Source: Serratia nevei
GTDB lineage: Bacteria > Pseudomonadota > Gammaproteobacteria > Enterobacterales > Enterobacteriaceae
Assembly: GCF_037948395.1 (NCBI RefSeq)
Contig: NZ_CP149940.1
Location: forward strand, 3,286,001 to 3,350,000
Direction of reading: 5' to 3'
Length of the DNA: 64,000 nucleotides
The position numbers and the translations under genes are program-made. Shown here in pieces: positions 1 to 8,389 of the stretch (positions within the stretch are counted from its first letter, which is position 1; the number at the start of each line of letters is the position of its first letter). The notes below the pieces were generated by a model that worked only from the letters and a program-made list of their open reading frames with translations, was not told where the DNA came from and made no database searches.

Positions 1-1635
1 CTCGCCGAGATCGAAATAGCGCGACAGCGTCAGGTTGTAACGATCGTTGGACGGACGATCCCAATAGGTCTGGTGGCTGTAGTTGAGATAGCTGCTCAGC
101 CCCCAGTCGCGGAACTGCTTGTTGAAGGTGATGGTGTACATCTCCTTGTTGTTGCCGACCCGGCTGCCGTAATAGCGCGCATCGAGGTATTCGCCCATGC
201 TCATGAAGTCCTCCTCCGAGAAGCGATAGCCTGCGAAGGTGACCTGACTGTCCAGCTCGTCGAAGGTTTTCGAATAACTCACGCGATAAGAGCCGCCGCT
301 CAGCGTCTCATCCCGCTGCGGCAACCGCGCCCGCGACTGGGTGGCGTCGAACGACAGCGCGCCGAACATCATCAGATCGCGGCCTATCCCCAGCGACAGC
401 GCGTTATAGTCGCCGCCCAGCAGCGCCCCGCCATACAGCGACCACCCGTTGCTGACGCCCCAGGAGAACTCGCCGGTGCCGAACAGCGGCCCGCGCGAAT
501 GGTGTTGCCAGTCCGAAGGTTTGCCGGCGGCCAGCTTGAAGCGCCACGAGCCGGGGCGCGTCAGGTACGGAATACTGGCGGTGTTGACCTTGAACGCCTG
601 CACGCTGCCATCCTGTTCCTCCACCCGCACGTCCAGCTCGCCGCTGATGGCGTCGTTGATGTCCTGAATGCGAAACGGCCCCGCCGCCACCTGAGTTTCA
701 TAGATCACCCGCCCCTGCTGGCTGATCGTCACCTTGGCGTTGGTCTTGGCGACCCCGACCACCTCAGGCGCATAGCCGCGCAGGTTAGGCGGCAGCATGT
801 TGTCATCCGACACCAGGCTCACGCCGGAGAAGCGGAAGCTGTCGAAAATGCCCGAATCCAGATAATCCTCACCCAACGTCAGGCGCGAGCGCAGCGCGGA
901 AACGGCCCTATAGGCGTAGTAACGGCTCCAGTCCAACCGTTTGTCGGTCGATTGCCCGCTGCCGGTCTGATGGTTCACCTGCCCCTGCCAGTCGGCGCGC
1001 AGGCGCCAGGCGCCGAGGTTGGCGCCGGCGGTGCCGTTGCCGCTGACGCTGTACCCCCGCGTGCCGCCCTGCTGCTGCTGCCGGCTCTGGGCGTTGACGT
1101 TGTAATCGAACAGCAGGCCCGGAATGCCTTCATCCCAACGCGACGGCGGATCCCAGTCTTCCGAGCTGTATTCCAGGTAGGCCTGCGGCACGCTTAAATA
1201 CAGCGCACCCGTCGCCAGATCGCCGCGCGACACCATCCCTTTCAGGCTGGACTCATCCAGACACTCTCCCTGATGCCACCAGGTGAGCGTTTGCATCGCC
1301 GCCGATTTCAGCCCCAGCTGATCGACCAGCGCTTTGCCGACGCAGGCGCGGCTGCCGTCAGGTTCGTTGTCCGGCGGATAAAAAGGGATTTTCTGCTCGG
1401 GTAACTCGCTTTTATTGAGATGAACCACCATGCTGTAACTTCCCGGCATAATGTATCCACTGCGGGAAAATTGGCTTAGGTCGATATTTTTGCGATCGTT
1501 CACGTCCAAAATGTCGGCATTAAACTGAATACCGTCTTCGGCATATACCCACGTTGATGAACTTCCCAGCGCCAGCGTGATACATAACCCCAGCACCTGA
1601 AAACGAAATAGCTTCCCAGCAGGCGACAACATCAT
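1..1635 (-). CDS. Fimbrial outer-membrane usher, 3' part outside window
   Basis: N-terminal 545 residues of a FimD/PapC-family usher, the outer-membrane pore that assembles chaperone-bound pilins. The gene runs off the left edge of the window. A signal peptide ending near WVYA is followed by the usual usher start (FNADILDV) and motifs such as YVSVPQ-like LYLSVPQAYL, WDEGIPGLLFDYNVN and the plug-domain stretch MLPPNLRGYAPEVVGVA. Two ATG codons in tandem (1635 and 1632) can start it. It lies 56 bp downstream of the PapH-like gene in a pilin-terminator-usher order, as in P and MR/P operons, so chaperone and tip genes are expected just outside the window. The family is certain from the sequence; the fimbrial type is inferred. 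Confidence 0.95.
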   Translation of the reverse strand, partial: MMLSPAGKLFRFQVLGLCITLALGSSSTWVYAEDGIQFNADILDVNDRKNIDLSQFSRSGYIMPGSYSMVVHLNKSELPEQKIPFYPPDNEPDGSRACVGKALVDQLGLKSAAMQTLTWWHQGECLDESSLKGMVSRGDLATGALYLSVPQAYLEYSSEDWDPPSRWDEGIPGLLFDYNVNAQSRQQQQGGTRGYSVSGNGTAGANLGAWRLRADWQGQVNHQTGSGQSTDKRLDWSRYYAYRAVSALRSRLTLGEDYLDSGIFDSFRFSGVSLVSDDNMLPPNLRGYAPEVVGVAKTNAKVTISQQGRVIYETQVAAGPFRIQDINDAISGELDVRVEEQDGSVQAFKVNTASIPYLTRPGSWRFKLAAGKPSDWQHHSRGPLFGTGEFSWGVSNGWSLYGGALLGGDYNALSLGIGRDLMMFGALSFDATQSRARLPQRDETLSGGSYRVSYSKTFDELDSQVTFAGYRFSEEDFMSMGEYLDARYYGSRVGNNKEMYTITFNKQFRDWGLSSYLNYSHQTYWDRPSNDRYNLTLSRYFDLGE

Positions 1636-1691
1636 ATCCCTAACCTTATATCGTATAATTCTGGCGTTGCGGCTCGCCGCAATCGCAGCGC

Positions 1692-2237
1692 TCAGTAATA
1701 ATCCAGCTTAAAACGCACGGCGGAAAAATAATTCCCTGCACGCATCGGTTGATTATTGGCAACCAGCTTTATGGAATAATTAAGCGACATGCTGCCTGGC
1801 GTTATATCGCCAAGCGGCAACGGCCGACCTGGCGCGGCAATATTCCCCAGGCCATCGGATATTTGCAGCGCGATGCCTTTCGCTTCGCCGTGCACGCCGA
1901 ATAAATCGCCCTCGGCATCACCGTCGAAAACCACCTGAAACTGCCGCCAGTCCGGTAAATTCGGCTTCGGGCGCTCAAGCGTGCAGTTGATTAATTCAAT
2001 GGTGAAGGCATGTGTATTGCCCAAACCGTCACGCATCATATTTCCCGTCGGCATTACGGCCATATCGATAGTCTGTTCGCGGCTGCCGGCGGCGATCGCG
2101 CAAGCGGTATCAATAATGGCTCCTTGCATATTTACGCGCCCCCAGCCTTGAGAGCTGGGCGCCGCCGACACGGCCGGGCTCATCAGCGTGGCCATCAATA
2201 TGCAAGGAGACACTAAAGGGTGAATAAATCGGCGCAC
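1692..2237 (-). CDS. PapH/MrpB-like minor fimbrial subunit (terminator/anchor)
   Basis: A 181-residue pilin-family protein with a signal peptide (ends near AVSA) and the two pilin cysteines (DTACAIAAG and LINCTLE). It has the usual C-terminal beta strand ending FKLDYY. Longer than the major pilin and placed between pilin and usher, it matches the PapH/MrpB position; those proteins stop pilus growth and anchor the rod. A GTG start at 2237 is preferred because AGGAGG lies four bases upstream. Upstream ATG codons at 2279 and 2264 would begin inside or next to the terminator-like hairpin and lack a ribosome site. Function is by family and gene order. Confidence 0.8.
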   Translation of the reverse strand: MRRFIHPLVSPCILMATLMSPAVSAAPSSQGWGRVNMQGAIIDTACAIAAGSREQTIDMAVMPTGNMMRDGLGNTHAFTIELINCTLERPKPNLPDWRQFQVVFDGDAEGDLFGVHGEAKGIALQISDGLGNIAAPGRPLPLGDITPGSMSLNYSIKLVANNQPMRAGNYFSAVRFKLDYY

Positions 2238-2274
2238 TGAACCTCCTGACAACTGCCCTTCCATCTTGGAAAAA

Positions 2275-2299
2275 TGCATGCGGGGAACCCCCGCATGCA
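2275..2299 (-). terminator. Hairpin with T-run after the major pilin gene
   Basis: Perfect 11-bp inverted repeat (2275-2285 with 2289-2299), 3-base loop. On the minus strand it is followed by TTTTT. It sits in the gap between the pilin stop and the PapH-like start, so it probably ends most transcripts after the pilin and lets a minority continue into the minor subunit and usher. This fits the high pilin-to-usher ratio known for such operons. Confidence 0.75.
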
Positions 2300-2323
2300 A
2301 AAAGTCACGCCAATGGCGCAGGC

Positions 2324-2848
2324 TTACTGGTAAGCCAGCTTGAAGTCGGCTACGGCGGTGAAATCACCTGGAACCACGCTGGCGGAAGCGCCGTCGCCCT
2401 GCAGGTAAGCCGCAAAGCGCAGCGTGTTGGTACCGGCACCCAGGTTATGCGGAGCCGTGGCGGTGCCCAGCTTGATCGGATTGCTGGCGGTGTCGGTGAT
2501 GGCGATGCTGGCGCCGCTGGCGGTGCCGACGATGCCCAGCAGATCCTTGTTGGCGGCAGAGGCTTTGCCTTCGAAGGTGGTCGTGACGGTTTTCAGCGTC
2601 GAGTTGTCGCACTGTTCCAGTTTGATATCGAACTGGCGTGGCGCCGATTTGCCGCCATTTTTCAACGCAACGTTGGAAACCTGGCCCATATCCACGGTCT
2701 GGTCCACGGTCTCAGGAGAAATGGAGCAAGGCGCATCAATAATGGAACCGGTAAACGTCACTTTGCCATGCCCCTGATCGCCGGCATGCGCCAGAGAAGA
2801 AACGCCAAACGCCAGAGCCGCTGCCAGCATGATTTTGTTCAGTTTCAT
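2324..2848 (-). CDS. Major fimbrial subunit (MrpA/PapA-like pilin)
   Basis: 174-residue pilin. Signal peptide MKLNKIMLAAALAFG... cleaved after AHA, then the typical beginning GKVTFTGSIIDAPCSI with the first pilin cysteine, a second cysteine in LEQCDNS, and the C-terminal donor strand ending FKLAYQ. Length and cysteine spacing match class-one chaperone-usher major pilins of the MR/P (MrpA) type. It is the first gene of the leftward fimbrial operon. Its upstream region is shared with the divergent PapI-like gene, and the terminator-like hairpin follows its stop codon. Family is certain; role as main rod subunit comes from order and the hairpin. Confidence 0.93.
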   Translation of the reverse strand: MKLNKIMLAAALAFGVSSLAHAGDQGHGKVTFTGSIIDAPCSISPETVDQTVDMGQVSNVALKNGGKSAPRQFDIKLEQCDNSTLKTVTTTFEGKASAANKDLLGIVGTASGASIAITDTASNPIKLGTATAPHNLGAGTNTLRFAAYLQGDGASASVVPGDFTAVADFKLAYQ

Positions 2849-3407
2849 AATTCACTTATTCCTTTAATTTATGTAAAAAGCGCAGGATCGCTCCCGTTCC
2901 TTTAACAGTTATTTATATAATCCAGAATGAAAACGGTATTATCCGCAGACAAAGCAAACCCTCACGATAATTAAATCGCGTATTTTATTTCATCATTACC
3001 CATTTTAGGTATTCAGCAAAACTCACGCTGACGAGAAAGAAAAAAATCAAATCTTTAAATTTCCACAAAATTTACTACCCATCATGAAAATTACACTAAG
3101 ATTTAACTTATTCGCTTGTCTTGGCCCGAATATTGTTACAAAAACCGCGACAATTTGAAAAGTCATTTCCGGCAAAAGCAATAAATACGAGATATAAGCC
3201 CAAAAACCACAGGGCAAATATATTTTTGCGAAACAACAGATCGTAAAATTAACAACGTCAGTCAATTATCTCGTAAAATATATATCACGCGACATTATTG
3301 ATCGCCTTTTTTCTATTTGCGTTATAATGATCCGGAAAAGGAAAGGGAGGCTTATCAATTCGGTCCGGTAAAAACCGGCACCGGGCAGTAAATAATGGAG
3401 AAAAGAT
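2849..3407. promoter_or_regulatory. Divergent regulatory region between fimbrial operon and PapI-like operon
   Basis: 559 bp, strongly AT-rich, no convincing gene. It holds three GATC (Dam) sites close together at 3239-3242, 3300-3303 and 3329-3332, plus one at 2886-2889, and two copies of TCGTAAAAT 30 bp apart (3241 and 3271). Dam sites inside spaced AT-rich repeats next to a PapI homologue resemble pap-type Lrp/Dam phase-variation switches. No recombinase gene or flanking inverted repeats of an invertible element were seen. Confidence 0.55.
3298..3328 (+). promoter_or_regulatory. Candidate sigma70 promoter for the PapI-like operon
   Basis: A perfect TATAAT at 3323-3328 with a weak -35 (TTGATC, 3298-3303), spacing 19. 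One GATC site overlaps the -35 and another lies directly after the -10, so Dam methylation or a protein bound there could affect transcription. It would give a leader of about 70 bases before the small ORF at 3408. Confidence 0.4.
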
Positions 3408-3611
3408 ATGAATTACAGCCATTACATACAGCAGGCTGAGCATTTAGCCACCCCGTTACCCCTTCTGATCGGTGAGTGCCGCGGGATTATCGCAACGGAA
3501 ATATCGGGTTCAGGCAGGCGTTCGCGACCGGTTCAAGAAGGGTATTGCCGGAACAGAGCATTATTGTCCGGGAGACGCTTACCGTTATATCAAAACTCGG
3601 CTAAGGCTTAA
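3408..3611 (+). CDS. Small ORF ahead of PapI-like gene, function unknown
   Basis: A 67-codon reading frame with a good ribosome site (GGAG seven bases before ATG) that ends 11 bases before the PapI-like start, so the two look co-transcribed. No domain is recognised. The second half is rich in Arg and Ser and looks unlike a folded protein. The +1 frame is open from about position 3480 and stops one base before the next ATG, so a frameshifted remnant of a regulator in the PapB position is possible. Low confidence that the peptide as read is functional. Confidence 0.3.
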   Translation: MNYSHYIQQAEHLATPLPLLIGECRGIIATEISGSGRRSRPVQEGYCRNRALLSGRRLPLYQNSAKA

Positions 3612-3622
3612 GGGAGGCTGAC

Positions 3623-3886
3623 ATGATAAAACGCACGCCAAAACAACAAGAATTACAAAACCTGCAGCAGCATTTATTAACCACGCTGCACCGCCTCTGC
3701 CCTGTGGCCAACGGTGCGGCCCCCCCGCCCCCCGGCGAGTGGCCCACCACTCGCCAACTGGCCGAGTCTAACGACATCACCATCTATCAGGCGCGCAACC
3801 TGCTGTTGAATCTGGCCGGCAGGGGCAAAGTGTTGGTCACGCCGGGGCCGGTCAATAAGTCGTTGCGCTGGTACCCTTCCCTCTGA
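3623..3886 (+). CDS. PapI/FaeA-like fimbrial regulator
   Basis: 87-residue protein whose C-terminal half reads as a winged helix close to PapI: TTRQLAESNDITIYQARNLL, then a wing (GKVLVTPGPVNKSLRWY), comparable with the xxYQARYYLLLLEKAG region of PapI. The N-terminus adds a helix rich in Gln and Leu, and a proline stretch sits near residue 35-39. The start is supported by AAGGGAGG four to nine bases upstream. PapI works with Lrp at Dam sites to switch pap on. Here the gene is divergent from the fimbrial operon, with clustered GATC sites between, which supports the same job. Assignment rests on local similarity only. Confidence 0.65.
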   Translation: MIKRTPKQQELQNLQQHLLTTLHRLCPVANGAAPPPPGEWPTTRQLAESNDITIYQARNLLLNLAGRGKVLVTPGPVNKSLRWYPSL

Positions 3887-3942
3887 ACGCGCTTTTCCTG
3901 CCGGTGTCCCCCAGGCTACCGGCAGGCTTCGCACGGACGAGA

Positions 3943-5376
3943 CTATCCGGCGTCCGTGCGCCTGACCCGCGGATATTTCCACAGCCAGCGCCCGCTGACC
4001 ATGCGCCAGTAAAACAAAGCGCCGCGCACCGCCCAATCGAGAAACATCCCCAGCCAGACGCCCACCACGCCCATGCCCAGTTCAATGCCCAGCACATAGC
4101 CGGCCACCACGCGGCAGCCCCACATGCCCAGCATCGTCACCCACATGGCGAAGCGGGCGTCGCGCGCGCCTTTCAGCCCGGCGGGCAACACCCAGGAAGC
4201 GGCCCAGATCGGCATAAAGGCGGCGTTGAGCCAGATGAGGGTTTTCACTACCGTTTTTACGTCATCCTGCGAGGTATAGAACGCGGCAAAGACGCCGGCC
4301 AGCGGCGCCGTGCCCCAGGCGATGGCGGTCAGCCCGAGGGTCGACAGCCAGAAAATATGGCGCAGCTGCCGCTCCGCCTGGCCGATCTCGCCTTTACCGA
4401 GCCGCCGCCCCACGATGATGGTCGAGGCAGAGCCCAGCGCGTTGCCCGGCAAGTTGATCAGCGAAGCGATAGAAAAAGCGATGAAGTTGCCGGCGATCAC
4501 GTTGGTGCCCATGCCGGCGACGAACATCTGCGTCAGCAGCTTGCCGCCGTTGAACAGCACCGATTCGACGCTGGCGGGAATGCCGATCCCCAGCACTTCC
4601 CACAGGATGCTCATCTTCAGCGGCGTGAAATAGCTTTTCAGCGTGATGTGCAGCGCCGGGTTAAAACCGATCGCCAGCACATAGAGAATGGCGATGGCAC
4701 CGATATAGCGGGAAATCGTCAGCCCCAGCCCGGCGCCGACGAAGCCCAGCCCGTGCCAGCCGAGCATGCCGTAAATCAGAATGCTGCTGATGATGATATT
4801 GAGGATATTCATGCCGCCGTTGATCAGCAGCGGGATCTTGGTGTTGCCCGCGCCGCGCAATGCGCCGCTGCCAATCAGCGCAATCGCCGCCGCCGGGTAG
4901 CTCCACACCGTGGTCTGCAGGTAAGAGAGCGCCAGCGCCTTCACCTCCGGCGAGGCCGCCCCGGCGATCACATCGATGATCGGTTCGCCCGCCAGATGAA
5001 TGCCTGCCGCCAACAGCAGCGCCACGCCGGTCATCAAGACCAGGGACTGACGCGCCGCCGCGCGCGCGCGCCGACGATCGCGCTTGCCGAGGCTGAAGGC
5101 CACCACCACGGTGGTGCCGAGATCCACCGCGGCGAAAAAGGCGATGATCACCATGTTGAAGCTGTCCGCCAGCCCCACCCCGGCCATCGCCTCTTTACCA
5201 AGCCAGCTCACCAGAAAGGTGCTCAGCACCCCCATCAACAGAACGCAGGCGTTCTCCAGAAAAATGGGCACCGCCAGCGGCGTGATTTCGCGCCAGAACA
5301 GCACGCGGTAGCTTTTCCGTTTGGCGTACCAGGGCGTATTTTCCACGCGCTGACGCAGGGCGGCATACAGGTTCAA
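3943..5376 (-). CDS. MATE-family multidrug efflux pump (EmmdR-like)
   Basis: 477-residue integral membrane protein with twelve hydrophobic segments in two similar halves, as in the MATE (DinF/NorM) family, which extrudes cationic drugs using Na+ or H+ gradients. Recognisable stretches are EITPLAVPIFLENACVLLMG at the N-terminus and GALRGAGNTKIPLLINGGMN at the end of the first half. The N-terminal wording matches the EmmdR group of enterobacterial MATE pumps. The longest frame starts at a TTG codon without a clear ribosome site; the true start could be a few codons further in. A near-perfect palindrome lies 27 bases upstream and may be an operator. The gene is monocistronic. Confidence 0.88.
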   Translation of the reverse strand: MNLYAALRQRVENTPWYAKRKSYRVLFWREITPLAVPIFLENACVLLMGVLSTFLVSWLGKEAMAGVGLADSFNMVIIAFFAAVDLGTTVVVAFSLGKRDRRRARAAARQSLVLMTGVALLLAAGIHLAGEPIIDVIAGAASPEVKALALSYLQTTVWSYPAAAIALIGSGALRGAGNTKIPLLINGGMNILNIIISSILIYGMLGWHGLGFVGAGLGLTISRYIGAIAILYVLAIGFNPALHITLKSYFTPLKMSILWEVLGIGIPASVESVLFNGGKLLTQMFVAGMGTNVIAGNFIAFSIASLINLPGNALGSASTIIVGRRLGKGEIGQAERQLRHIFWLSTLGLTAIAWGTAPLAGVFAAFYTSQDDVKTVVKTLIWLNAAFMPIWAASWVLPAGLKGARDARFAMWVTMLGMWGCRVVAGYVLGIELGMGVVGVWLGMFLDWAVRGALFYWRMVSGRWLWKYPRVRRTDAG

Positions 5377-5402
5377 GGTGGGCTCGATGGATAAAAGTGA
5401 AA

Positions 5403-5419
5403 CATCATTTCAAATGATG
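5403..5419. promoter_or_regulatory. 17-bp perfect palindrome upstream of the MATE gene
   Basis: CATCATTT-C-AAATGATG, 8-bp arms around one central base, placed 27 bases ahead of the MATE start. The size and symmetry fit an operator for a dimeric repressor. No regulator gene is adjacent, so the binding protein is unknown. Confidence 0.45.
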
Positions 5420-5490
5420 AGCGATAAATCGTTATCCTGCAAAGAATTTTTGGGCGCCCGCGACGAGCGCCCGAAAGGCACACCGTCGCG

Positions 5491-5889
5491 CTACTCCATG
5501 TAGTCTTCCTGATCGGCCTGCGCCGCCGCGATAAAGCGTGCGGTGCTGCGGCTGAGCGTGGTGCATTTGTCCGTCAGCAGCTGATTGTCCTGCTGCAGAG
5601 TCAGGTAGCGCGCCTGGGTGAGCGCCGGCAGCTGCCGATACCCTGCCGCCTGCGTATCCCAGCCGCGATGCTGCGCCGCTCGCATCGCGGTGCGTTGCAA
5701 TTTGACATCGTCCGGCACATCGCTGCGCCCGCAGTCCACGCGCAGGAAGTGCCCGCCGGCCAGCATCGAAGCGATGTGATCCAACTGCGCCTGCAGCGGC
5801 GGCGTCGGTTTATGCGCCGTTTGCTGACAGCCCGCCAGCAGCAGCAACGCCACCGCGCCGCAAAGAGAAGTGCGAAACAGAGTAGACAT
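5491..5889 (-). CDS. PulS/OutS-like pilotin lipoprotein
   Basis: 132 residues from ATG 5889, chosen because GGGAG lies upstream and a lipoprotein signal follows at once. The lipobox is LAGC with Cys21, and Gln at +2 predicts outer-membrane sorting. The mature part has two cysteines (RVDCGRSDVPDD and TDKCTT) and helical segments, as in the type II secretion pilot family (PulS/OutS/GspS). Those proteins carry the GspD secretin to the outer membrane and have a conserved disulfide. No other T2SS genes are nearby, so it is either a stand-alone pilotin or an unrelated lipoprotein of similar shape. Confidence 0.55.
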   Translation of the reverse strand: MSTLFRTSLCGAVALLLLAGCQQTAHKPTPPLQAQLDHIASMLAGGHFLRVDCGRSDVPDDVKLQRTAMRAAQHRGWDTQAAGYRQLPALTQARYLTLQQDNQLLTDKCTTLSRSTARFIAAAQADQEDYME

Positions 5890-5975
5890 GGGAGCTCCCG
5901 GAAAACCTGTGGGTGATGCAATGATCTTAGGTGAGCGGATGCCGGGCGGCAAGGCGAGCAGCACGCGCTGCCCGC

Positions 5976-6176
5976 TTAACGCCGACCGCTGCTGACCTTG
6001 GTGGCGCGGGCGGGGTTGCCGGCGACGAACTCCAGCGTGGGGGAATAGTAAAACGGCAGCCAGGCGTTATAGCCGCTCTCCCACTCCCATTTGACCGGGC
6101 AGGGCCACAGCATGTCTTCATGCAGGATGTAATAGATCCACCGCCCGGGCGGACGGCGCGGTTTGCGCATTTTCAT
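5976..6176 (-). CDS. Small aromatic-rich hypothetical protein
   Basis: 66 residues, no domain recognised. It is unusually rich in Trp, Tyr and Pro (WIYYILHEDMLWPCPVKWEW) and ends in a basic tail. It lies 95 bp downstream of the microcin exporter ABC gene on the same strand. No strong ribosome site precedes the ATG. There is no membrane segment, so it does not look like a classical microcin immunity protein. It is listed because the composition is more protein-like than the shadow frames around it. Confidence 0.4.
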   Translation of the reverse strand: MKMRKPRRPPGRWIYYILHEDMLWPCPVKWEWESGYNAWLPFYYSPTLEFVAGNPARATKVSSGRR

Positions 6177-6271
6177 AGCGAGTACGGCGGCCTGATGGCG
6201 TGCGATAAGGTCAACTGCTGCATTTTACCGCGATTTTGGCCGCGGGAACAGCCTGGGTTGCCGGGCGAGCG

Positions 6272-8389
6272 TTAGCCCCCGCTCGCGGCCCCCAGCGCCA
6301 CCACCCTATCCGCCGAGTCGATCGTCGATTTTCTGTGGGCGACAATCACGCGCGTGATATTCAGCGAAGATATCGCCCGATTGATCGCCAATTCATTCTC
6401 AACGTCCAGATGGCTGGTCGCTTCATCCATAAACAGCACGCTTGGTCGCCGGTAGAGGGCGCGTGCAATAAACAAACGTTGCTTTTGCCCGCCGGAGATG
6501 CCGTTCCCCAGCTCTCCGATCAGGGTTTCGTAACCCATCGGCATCTGCATGATTTCCTCGTGAATGTTGCTGTGCATCGCACAGGCCACAATCCACTCTT
6601 TATTGGCGTTGACCTCGAAGCCGCTGATGTTTTCCGCGATCGAGCCGGAGAATAACCGGTCGTCCTGCAACACGCAGGCGATCGCATTGCGGTAGTTATT
6701 CACGCCGATTTTATGGATATCCATCATGTCGGCCAGGATCTCTCCCGAGGTTGGGTTGAGCAAGCCGCACATGACCTTCAGCAAGGTGGTTTTCCCCACG
6801 CCTGACGCCCCGACGATGGCGACGCTCTCGCCGGCGGCAATGCGGATATCCAGGTCTTTAAAGATCGGCCGGGACAGCGCGTCATATTGATAGGTGAGGT
6901 TTTTAACCTCAACGGCAACCCCCTTGCCCGGTTCGAAGACCTGCCGCGGCGCGGACTCCGCCTCCGCATCGGTAAAGACGATGTCGGATATCCTCTCATT
7001 GTGCAGCGACAGCATGCGCAGGCCGATCGCCAAATCGATCAGGCTGGAAGCCCGCTGCGAGAACTGGCCGCGATAGGCGTTGAACGCCATGAACATGCCG
7101 AGCGTCATCGTATTGTCGATGACCATCATGGCGCCGAGCCAAAGTATCGCCACCTGATCGAGCGTGGTGATAAAGGTATTGATCCCGCCGAACATCATAT
7201 TGAAACGGGTGATTTTGATATTGGTATTGGCGGCATCGACATTCAAATTGAGCCAATAGCTGGAGCGCGTTTCCTTGATGCCCAGCGCTTTGACCGTGGA
7301 AATACCGTACAGCGTCTCCATGAAATGCGAGTTGGCCTTGGCCGCCTTGACGATTTGTTCCTCCGAGAATTGGCGGTAGGTGCGGTAGGTCATCATCCTG
7401 ATGAGGATGTAGACCAGGGTGAAGCCTGACACCACCCAGACCAGCCAGCCGCCATAGACCATCATCATCACGAACAAACCGACCGTCATGATGCCGTCGA
7501 TGATCCCGCCGACGATATTATTGGTAAAGGTGGTTCTGATCGCATCCAGTGAGGAAAACCGCGATTGGATATCCCCCAGGTGCCGTTTCTCGAAAAAGTC
7601 CAGCGGCAGCTTCAGCAAATGTTCGAACAGCGTCGTCTTCCACTGGATATCGGTCAGCGTCCCCAGCACGATGGAAATCCAGGCCCTGGCGATGCTGACC
7701 ACGGCGCGAAACAGGGTGAAGAAGATCAACCCCAAACAGATGACCGTCAGCAAGCTGTAGTCATGCGCCTGAATGACATGGTCGGTCACGAGCTGGGTCC
7801 CCACGGGCAGCAGCAGGTTGACCGACTCGATGACGAGCGATAAGGCAAAAATCTTGAGCAGCGTTCCCGGCAGCCCCTCGATATTTTTCATCAAATCCAG
7901 CAGGCGTAAACGGGTCTTTAAGGTCTCTTGCTGAAAAGCCTTGTCGGGCCACAGCTCCAGCGCAATGCCGGTAAAATGGTTCGACATCTCTTGCAGGCCA
8001 ATCACTCGGCGCCCGAAGGCAGGGTCGTGAATCACAAAGCCCGCGCGCTGAACCTTAACCAGCACCACGAAATGGTTCATGTTCCAATGCAATACGCAGG
8101 GCGTTTTCAGCTGATTGATTTCATCGATGTCCAGCGACAAGGCCCGCGTCTTCAGCTGAATTTGCGCCGCGATTTGTGACAGGGTGCCCAGGGTCGCGCC
8201 CTGGGTGGAAATGCCGAATCGCTGCCGCAGGCTCAGCATATCCACATTAAATCCGTAATAAGAAGAGATCATCGCGAGGCAGGCCAGGCCGCACTCCGAT
8301 GACTCCGACTGCAAGATGCTCGGCACCCGTTTACGCAGAGAGAACGTTAACTTTTCGTTGATCCGTTCAAAAAGATTATGATCCTTCAT
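6272..8389 (-). CDS. Peptidase-containing ABC exporter for microcin (CvaB-like)
   Basis: 705 residues. An N-terminal C39 peptidase domain (about 1-135) has Cys33 in SSECGLAC, His106 in NHFVVL and Asp122 in HDPAFG, the catalytic set that cuts double-glycine-type leaders. Six membrane segments follow (about 165-450). The ATPase domain has Walker A GASGVGKTT near 527, the Q-loop in CVLQDD, signature ISGGQKQRL, Walker B VLFMDEATSHLD and a switch histidine in VIVAHRKS. Such proteins (CvaB, MchF) cleave and export class II microcins with a HlyD-type adaptor and TolC. Its start overlaps the adaptor gene by 14 bases. All active residues are present, so it should be functional. Confidence 0.95.
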   Translation of the reverse strand: MKDHNLFERINEKLTFSLRKRVPSILQSESSECGLACLAMISSYYGFNVDMLSLRQRFGISTQGATLGTLSQIAAQIQLKTRALSLDIDEINQLKTPCVLHWNMNHFVVLVKVQRAGFVIHDPAFGRRVIGLQEMSNHFTGIALELWPDKAFQQETLKTRLRLLDLMKNIEGLPGTLLKIFALSLVIESVNLLLPVGTQLVTDHVIQAHDYSLLTVICLGLIFFTLFRAVVSIARAWISIVLGTLTDIQWKTTLFEHLLKLPLDFFEKRHLGDIQSRFSSLDAIRTTFTNNIVGGIIDGIMTVGLFVMMMVYGGWLVWVVSGFTLVYILIRMMTYRTYRQFSEEQIVKAAKANSHFMETLYGISTVKALGIKETRSSYWLNLNVDAANTNIKITRFNMMFGGINTFITTLDQVAILWLGAMMVIDNTMTLGMFMAFNAYRGQFSQRASSLIDLAIGLRMLSLHNERISDIVFTDAEAESAPRQVFEPGKGVAVEVKNLTYQYDALSRPIFKDLDIRIAAGESVAIVGASGVGKTTLLKVMCGLLNPTSGEILADMMDIHKIGVNNYRNAIACVLQDDRLFSGSIAENISGFEVNANKEWIVACAMHSNIHEEIMQMPMGYETLIGELGNGISGGQKQRLFIARALYRRPSVLFMDEATSHLDVENELAINRAISSLNITRVIVAHRKSTIDSADRVVALGAASGG

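Noticed and set aside
3904..5394. Long plus-strand reading frame opposite the MATE gene (496 codons)
   Set aside because: Rich in His, Arg, Gln and Ala with no domain; an antisense artefact of GC-rich codons. The same applies to long opposite-strand frames at 22320-23534, 32281-33594, 36374-37519 and 40389-41948.
5450..5475. GC-rich inverted repeat downstream of the pilotin-like gene as a terminator
   Set aside because: On the gene's strand it is followed by A, not T; in the other direction there is no gene to end.
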